Shown in pieces: positions 20,401 through 21,041 of a DNA stretch of 21,041 nt. Positions within the stretch are counted from its first letter, which is position 1; the number at the start of each line of letters is the position of its first letter. Source of the DNA: Euperipatoides rowelli. Lineage: Eukaryota > Onychophora > Udeonychophora > Euonychophora > Peripatopsidae. The notes below the pieces were generated by a model. The model saw only the letters and a list, made by a program, of their open reading frames with translations, was not told the DNA's origin and ran no database searches. Position numbers and translations under genes: made by a program. The stretch lies in assembly GCA_003024985.2 (NCBI GenBank), contig PXIH01S0001525.1, one strand, 5' to 3'.

Positions 20401-21041
20401 CCCCTTCCATTTTTTTTAATAAATAGAATAAGATATGACTCAATGATAGGCGTGTAAAGAAATGGTCGAGTTATCTGTAAATTAAATAGTTGATAGAAGG
20501 CCTGATTCATAAAATGGACAAAAGATTGAAATAACGTAGTTGTCAAAAGGTCTGAGCCTGGGGCACTGGGAGTATTTCAATATTAGACAATTCATATATA
20601 ATATCATCTAAAAATATTTGAAAATTATGATAATCCATTTGAAAGTCTATGTCGCTCAGTTGCAGGTAATGGCCATTATGTGAAAATTCATATAATTTAT
20701 TAAACTGGTCATGGATAAAATTTACCATATCATAACCTTATGAATTTCACTGCGGATTATTTTCTAAAGAAACGGAAGAAAGACAAAGAAGGCAGGCAGA
20801 GAAGACAGGCAGAGAAAACTGACACAGAAATGGAGATAAATAGAAACAGAGAACAACAAAGAAGAGATAGTGTGAGAACATACACACACCTTAGCTCCGC
20901 TTCTGACAAACAATTTTTCACCGACTAGAATTGTTGGCTTATTGTTATCAGCAATTATTTCCAAACTTCCAAAGGTTTGAATTTCTAGGTTTTTTATACT
21001 TATTTCTTCTTGAATGGCGTGATGTAGAATAAAGTTACATC
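2219..21041 (-). CDS. Large multi-exon gene for a glycine-rich, beta-helix-like repeat protein (partial at both ends)
   Basis: Ten exons on the minus strand join in frame (20890-21041, 19021-19114, 18185-18616, 17121-17741, 14535-14792, 8566-8873, 7316-7519, 5424-5681, 4733-5030, 2219-2454), giving about 953 codons without a stop. Eight of the nine internal introns are GT-AG; one needs a GC donor. The protein is a series of diverged repeats of about 390-440 residues: a strand-rich part, a Gly-rich part and a GDxxGxLHI part. There are about ten Asn-X-Ser/Thr sequons, few cysteines and no membrane segment, which fits a secreted or cell-surface fibrous protein. No signal peptide or C-terminus lies in the window. 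I do not recognise a named gene. The Gly-rich motifs recall large uncharacterised glycine-rich proteins of plants (At5g11700-like) from memory only. Function is unknown. The exon chain is seen directly; the fold and location are inferred. Confidence 0.85.
2455..4145. other. Intron 9 (left part): mostly unassigned, with a 51-bp dispersed repeat
   Basis: This is intronic sequence between exons 10 and 9. It holds two related 51-bp blocks (2971-3021 and 3322-3372, about five mismatches) that are 351 bases apart, single Ns at 2598 and 3097, and poly-T runs. Short open frames on the plus strand (2856-3056, 3693-3914) have no recognisable content. Nothing else is supported. Confidence 0.5.
4146..4604. 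mobile_element. Non-autonomous hAT-like DNA transposon (MITE)
   Basis: The left end is caggggtttcccaaccttttt and the right end, reverse-complemented, is caggggttcccaaccctttt: terminal inverted repeats of about 20 bp with one indel. Immediately outside are ttctacac (4138-4145) and ttctacat (4605-4612), an 8-bp target duplication with one mismatch. TIRs of the CAGGGGT...CCAAC kind and 8-bp duplications are hAT (Charlie-type) hallmarks. The 459-bp body is too short for a transposase and has a G-run at 4566-4578. An open frame at 4200-4451 inside it has no transposase motif and is ignored. Confidence 0.85.
4733..5030 (-). CDS. Exon 9: end of repeat 2 and start of repeat 3 strand-rich part
   Basis: The acceptor is TATAG|AAAGGCACC, preceded by a T-rich tract containing one N at 5037, and the donor is AAAAG|GTACTT. 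The exon enters in phase 0 and leaves in phase 1, 298 bases. It reads KGTVNLPCLTYLKNCKINLE, GTLLQIQSLNISRDGLLLMG, KDITLDSFIILNGGRLEQKK and KLMINLNGEFYMQGGSKVLA, ending HIQIK. The first third matches GGHATIQGNLKVSGVKMNIEG of exon 4; the rest matches exon 5. Two cysteines, one sequon (NIS). The hAT-like MITE at 4146-4604 lies 128 bases beyond its donor side. Confidence 0.88.
5299..5350. repeat. Degenerate TCTA/TC microsatellite
   Basis: Tandem tatc/tcta units grade into tc repeats (tatctatatatctatatccatctatc). It lies in the intron 5031-5423 between exons 9 and 8. A 17-bp direct repeat, aataattttctgaagat, also occurs in this intron at 5038-5054 and 5194-5210. Confidence 0.6.
5424..5681 (-). CDS. 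Exon 8: GDxxGxLHI part, repeat 2
   Basis: The acceptor is TTATTTTTTTAG|ACAAGGC and the donor AGTCAA|GTAAGTG. The exon is phase 0-0, 258 bases (86 codons): TRLSWITVPPFINND, then RIDIGKHADVGLLPVEIDG, KDISGDHTGTLHVKDDMIL and IPFNIEISQ. The reading frame stays open for about 50 bases past the donor, but that extension would leave phase 2, which does not fit exon 9, and the CAA|GTAAGT site is strong. It aligns with exon 4 (IVWLYPSN; FGDRSGRLHIRK; LPVDFYLY), but in repeat 1 this region has no intron. Confidence 0.87.
5769..5800 (+). repeat. tRNA-like A-box fragment
   Basis: The bases tagccgagcgg fit a Pol III A box (TRGYNNAGYGG) as in Leu/Ser-type tRNAs, followed by a D-arm-like ttatgcttaggcg. The sequence then turns into AT-rich DNA without an anticodon arm or B box. 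It is best read as a truncated SINE or a tRNA pseudogene in the intron 5682-7315. It could be chance. Confidence 0.35.
6311..6453. mobile_element. Inverted-repeat (MITE-like) element
   Basis: The left arm 6311-6348 (cagtgcaataaggccagatt...) and right arm 6415-6453 are reverse complements over about 38 bases with two mismatches and one length difference. They enclose a spacer of about 66 bases. Outer ends cannot be set with certainty and no target duplication is obvious. It lies in the intron between exons 8 and 7. A single N occurs at 6354. Confidence 0.6.
7316..7519 (-). CDS. Exon 7: glycine-rich part, repeat 2 (second half)
   Basis: The acceptor is TTCATAAAACAG|GCAAATGGC and the donor AAACAG|GTAAGAAC. 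The exon is phase 0-0, 204 bases (68 codons): ANGGSGYSGGAGGRMSLSY, then YQGEYYVGGGGGSPGEDGG, SGTIFIKDGDQRILRTYGG and PTATSKQ. It corresponds to the GGGSGGRLAVYY and GGPGTAYFHKIV region that spans the exon 3/exon 4 junction of repeat 1. The intron on its left (5682-7315) and the one on its right (7520-8565) each hold an inverted-repeat structure. Confidence 0.87.
8149..8208. repeat. Perfect 25-bp inverted repeat with 10-base loop
   Basis: The arm at 8149-8173 (tttgagcataggtattgcac...) is exactly complementary to 8184-8208, with loop tattataatc. Pairing stops at once on both sides. It lies in the intron between exons 7 and 6 and would fold in either strand's transcript. It could be a fold-back element relic, a small hairpin RNA or a template-switch product. 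Confidence 0.8.
8566..8873 (-). CDS. Exon 6: glycine-rich part, repeat 2 (first half)
   Basis: The acceptor is CTCTTTTTCAG|CTGGCCCAG, phase 1. With exon 5 it gives HPAGGAGPGAGIKTCIGASY, then GGSGGCNTFGD, AYGDIIYPKDFGSGG, SGGGLIYLNISHLLKLDGRI, GGGGSGGSIRM and GSGIIE. The right-hand junction is odd. The nearest GT (a donor at 8560-8561, exon end 8562) would shift the frame into exon 7. A GC donor after GAG (GAG|GCCAGT) gives GIIEANGGSGYSGGAGG exactly, matching GIIDISGGNG of exon 3. I use the GC donor. Two cysteines, one sequon (NIS). If a GT donor is used, an unseen extra exon would be needed. Confidence 0.85.
9020..10915 (+). mobile_element. Decayed Tx1/L1-like LINE (RT and C-terminal part)
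   Basis: On the plus strand, in broken frames, the order is as follows. First comes GNLFSSIQIFRGITQ (9023-9067; family 'RGIRQG'), then VVLDDFSILVKDYKNIPAIL (9141-9200; the DD catalytic region) and ANKTGTILNANKYFVF (9216-9263; family 'SG..LN..KS'). A post-RT region then runs to about 9530. After an unassigned AT-rich stretch with a 32-bp duplication, a C-terminal part follows, with a 139-codon open frame at 10362-10781. Then comes NCMFCGSD, a frameshift and IFCRCPYVNVIRQFVFRWF (10796-10890), resembling the Cys/His 'C..C...H...C' tail of Tx1/L1 elements. It is pseudogenised and antisense to the host gene. Confidence 0.6.
9626..10268. repeat. 32-bp direct repeat pair
   Basis: The 32 bases at 9626-9657 (tgataggaaatttattttta...) recur exactly at 10237-10268. 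The 579 bases between them include an aat microsatellite (about 9879-9894), the g-rich 'aagggggtggag' and 'gacctttgacc' stretches, and no recognisable gene. The pair interrupts the Tx1-like LINE, so the middle may be an insertion or a tandem rearrangement. Confidence 0.65.
10916..11966 (+). mobile_element. 5'-truncated Jockey/CR1-like LINE with 3' end
   Basis: It begins abruptly inside the RT domain: VLGPLLFSFYLSDIHK (10919), LLFADDTKIMYRI (10987; intact F-A-D-D catalytic core) and LNPSKCKIISFSKK (11099). After stops near 11161 it resumes with VSEIKDLGVTLDN (about 11190) and LIRPILNYYSVIWCN (about 11325). A degenerate C-terminal region follows, including SDLKTRHQRLFTQEF. The last bases, cttatggaaatataaataaat (11944-11964), are a typical A-rich 3' end of such LINEs. 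Endonuclease and ORF1 are missing. Frameshifts make it inactive. It is antisense to the host gene. Confidence 0.75.
12720..12950 (+). mobile_element. RTE-like LINE reverse transcriptase fragment
   Basis: The frame reads IYIYIMNIIDEVLNDIYM, then GKIFNRIRYVDGSAIFLA and SMAELDKAL, then a stop and KLLVKNPSNWH. This fits the RTE-type stretch '...NIY...I...AL.DI..GI.I.G..INNIRYADDT.L.AES.EEL..LL'. The catalytic YADD is YVDG here, so the core is mutated. The fragment is short, with no upstream palm or endonuclease. An (AT) microsatellite lies at 12768-12782. Confidence 0.6.
12795..13116 (+). repeat. Perfect 95-bp direct duplication of the RT fragment
   Basis: Bases 12795-12889 and 13022-13116 are identical over 95 positions (gatgaagtactaaatgacat to ...cttggccag). 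They are separated by 132 bases that include a T/G homopolymer run at 12950-12970. The second copy ends exactly at an N (13117). It is either a recent duplication or an assembly misjoin. Confidence 0.85.
13121..13434 (+). repeat. 126-bp tandem repeat, 2.5 copies
   Basis: Units start at 13121, 13247 and 13373 with catattctagacct. Units one and two are nearly identical apart from several Ns at 13207-13217; the third diverges after ttcaacttaattgga. The third unit runs into a tail with gactgacagacacacag (13471-13487). The 'tttcaacttaattgg...gacagacacacag' style is common in dispersed invertebrate repeats, recalled from memory. Confidence 0.8.
13490..14534. other. Intron 5 (right part): unassigned, one protein-like minus frame
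   Basis: No repeat is recognised. A minus-strand open frame at 14013-14219 has a varied, protein-like composition (YFTIPIPCYVDVSQPVFLP, then FDFIFLSCLINEEDLYLLF). It has no splice sites that would join it to the repeat gene, and its composition differs from the neighbouring exons. It may be a relic of an inserted coding fragment or chance. Confidence 0.3.
14535..14792 (-). CDS. Exon 5: strand-rich part, repeat 2
   Basis: The acceptor is TTTATTTAG|GTGAATTGC and the donor GGGAG|GTAAGAAA. The exon is phase 1-1, 258 bases. After exon 4 it reads on as ENKGELQIHEMIG, then VRFNTIHIRNNGLMVANNG, NTLHVFGGGQLVSRNLEIHA and VIIDDMGSINSDHRGHPAGG. It contains repeated L-x-V/I-x-x-G-G/N-x-L steps typical of stacked short beta strands. 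In repeat 1 the same region is split by an intron (exons 1 and 2), and in repeat 3 it spans exons 4733-5030 and 2219-2454. The following intron is the 5.7-kb LINE-filled one. Confidence 0.9.
14793..16248. other. Intron 4: AT-rich with an old transposon-like patch
   Basis: This region is mostly AT-rich and unassigned. The stretch 15580-15735 is distinctly GC-richer and contains a C-run at 15636-15644 within 'tgccccccccccctagatccagcactg'. That is the look of an old dispersed repeat, but I see no complete terminal repeats. The minus open frame across it (15551-15742) has no recognised domain. Confidence 0.4.
16249..16457. mobile_element. Small MITE candidate with 24-bp internal duplication
   Basis: The segment is bounded by gtggactgg (16249-16257) and its inverse ccagtccac (16449-16457). 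Just inside the left end two 24-bp units, gccagggtgtaagcttgctc... and gccaggctgtaagcttactc... (16257-16280, 16281-16304), differ at two positions. No convincing target duplication was found. The 9-bp terminal repeats alone are weak evidence. Confidence 0.4.
16464..16785. repeat. Degenerate 23-24-bp minisatellite
   Basis: About 14 imperfect copies of a unit near 'actgtaacatggtaaaatgtac', with changes and length differences between copies. The Cys/Tyr-rich minus-strand frames across it are artefacts of the repeat. It lies in the intron between exons 5 and 4, directly beside the small MITE candidate. Confidence 0.85.
17121..17741 (-). CDS. Exon 4: end of Gly-rich part, linker and GDxxGxLHI part, repeat 1
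   Basis: The acceptor is a long pyrimidine run then ACAG|GTAAGATACATG, and the donor is AAAG|GTAAAG. The exon is phase 1-1, 621 bases (206 codons plus split codons). Joined to exon 3 it completes FIGKIHAPGG...GGPGTAYFHKIV. A less conserved, hydrophilic linker of about 80 residues follows (LLDSTSMEAQITHNSNV onward), then SSIVWLYPSN, DELHIYGGGELG, FGDRSGRLHIRK, LYRGGHATIQGNLKVSG and MNIEGVLADCENITIENKG. The last part matches exons 5424-5681 and 4733-5030 of repeat 2 (GDHTGTLHVKD; KINLEGTLLQIQSLNIS). Six N-glycosylation sequons in one exon support an extracellular location. This is the longest and clearest exon in the window. Confidence 0.92.
17961..17996. repeat. GA microsatellite
   Basis: An almost pure (GA)n tract, tagagagagagaggagagag and on, inside the 443-base intron between exons 4 and 3. 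In the gene's transcript it is a CU-rich tract about 220 bases upstream of the exon 4 acceptor. Confidence 0.9.
18185..18616 (-). CDS. Exon 3: glycine-rich part, repeat 1
   Basis: The acceptor is GTTTTTAG|GACCACATG and the donor TTATAG|GTAAGT. The exon is phase 1 at both ends, 432 bases (144 codons). It opens with GPHAGKSNTFGASGAGHASN and continues through PKDFGHNGG, GFGGGRLFFNVSDTLTIDG, GGGSAGSIWIETSHF, GDGIIDISGGNG and HSGGGSGGRLAVYYK. Glycine and serine dominate, with short beta-strand-like hydrophobic segments about every 25 residues, as expected of a right-handed beta-helix or similar stack. It aligns along its length with exons 8566-8873 plus 7316-7519 (repeat 2) and with exon 2219-2454 (repeat 3). 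One sequon (NVS). No cysteines. The symmetric phase 1-1 exon could be duplicated or skipped without a frameshift. Confidence 0.9.
18617..20155. other. Introns 2 and 1 (around exon 2): unassigned AT-rich DNA
   Basis: Apart from exon 2 (19021-19114) nothing is recognised. The stretch 19840-20050, with a tttatttaatgaaaaaagaa run near 19868-19890, could be the A-rich 3' end of an element in minus orientation. No coding motif supports this. Confidence 0.35.
19021..19114 (-). CDS. Exon 2: end of strand-rich part, repeat 1
   Basis: The acceptor is TTTTTAG|TTTGTTTGC and the donor ACAG|GTAAGATG, entering in phase 0 and leaving in phase 1. The 31 codons read FVCNDLEAHYINITVEANG and then QISADGLAPVVT. 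Joined to exon 1 this gives SGAKFVCNDLEAH, equivalent to GGQLVSRNLEIHA of exon 14535-14792. The 'GxIxADG' ending is the usual lead into the glycine-rich part. There is one N-glycosylation sequon (NIT). The exon is too short to be called alone, but both splice sites, the phases and the homology to the other repeats support it. Confidence 0.75.
20156..20233 (+). repeat. tRNA-derived SINE-like sequence
   Basis: An A-box-like tgggtcagttgg (20163-20174) and a perfect B box ggttcgaaccc (20212-20222) are 37 bases apart, the usual tRNA spacing. The anticodon-arm region has a 5-bp stem ggttg/caacc. The acceptor arms do not pair and the T stem has mismatches, so it is not a functional tRNA. A unique tail and a T-run (20272-20282) followed by A-rich sequence fit a SINE. 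It lies in the intron between exons 2 and 1. Confidence 0.6.
20234..20889. other. Intron 1 (right part): minus-strand ORF remnants and a purine-rich tract
   Basis: Minus-strand frames at 20543-20728 and 20364-20546 run close together and look protein-like (LQLSDIDFQMDYHNFQIFLDD; FCPFYESG in a third frame). No domain is recognised and stops separate them. Bases 20765-20880 are strongly purine-rich on the plus strand (gaaagacaaagaaggcaggc), beginning just inside the intron from exon 1's donor. Confidence 0.3.
20890..21041 (-). CDS. Exon 1 in window: strand-rich part of repeat 1 (5' partial)
   Basis: The frame is open from the window edge (first complete codon begins two bases in) for 50 codons. 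It ends at SGAK with donor AAG|GTGTGT, phase 0. The residues alternate hydrophobic and polar (ISIKNLEIQTFGSLEIIAD), followed by KLFVRSGAK. This matches the second half of exon 14535-14792 (IHIRNNGLMVANNG, then LHVFGGGQLVSRNLEIH), so it is the strand-rich submodule of an earlier repeat. No acceptor AG is visible before the edge, so the exon probably continues outside the window. Just inside the following intron is a 110-base purine-rich stretch (on the plus strand), which is a pyrimidine tract in the transcript. Confidence 0.75.

Overview
This is a eukaryotic, almost certainly metazoan, genomic window. It is AT-rich, has consensus GT-AG introns, carries remnants of several LINE types and a hAT-type element, and has a few isolated N calls of the kind seen in older shotgun consensus. 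Nothing fixes the species; a marine invertebrate is my guess from the repeat types only.

The main content is one large split gene on the minus strand. Ten exons are visible, from the right edge (20890-21041, continuing outside) down to 2219-2454, with the gene continuing past the left side. All nine exon-exon junctions keep the reading frame and give about 953 codons. The product is made of long diverged repeats of about 390-440 residues. Each repeat has a short beta-strand-like part (alternating hydrophobic residues, Gly-Gly turns), a very glycine-rich part (signatures such as GPGAG, GASYGGSGG, YPKDFGSGG, GSGGSIW, GGGSGGRLAVYY) and a third part with GDxxGxLHI and an 'N/KMNIEG..L..C.NI.I' signature. 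The pattern suggests a secreted or cell-surface fibrous protein with beta-helix-like folding. It recalls large uncharacterised glycine-rich proteins of plants and other eukaryotes, but no database search was possible.

Between exons lies mostly repeat-derived DNA. A decayed LINE reverse transcriptase lies at about 617-1290. A GGT/AGT/ACT trinucleotide array lies at 1511-2046. A 459-bp hAT-like MITE with 8-bp target duplications lies at 4146-4604. An inverted-repeat element lies at 6311-6453, and a perfect 25-bp hairpin at 8149-8208. The 5.7-kb intron 8874-14534 holds a Tx1/L1-like LINE, then a Jockey/CR1-like LINE with its 3' end, an RTE-like RT fragment carrying a perfect 95-bp duplication, and a 126-bp tandem repeat. 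A small MITE candidate and a 24-bp-type minisatellite lie at 16249-16785, and a tRNA-derived SINE-like piece at 20156-20233. All LINE remnants that can be oriented lie antisense to the host gene.

The most interesting points are the modular repeat gene itself, one intron that is in frame only if read as GC-AG, intron positions that differ between homologous repeats, the Thr-rich trinucleotide array placed in phase with the last exon, and the hairpins inside introns.
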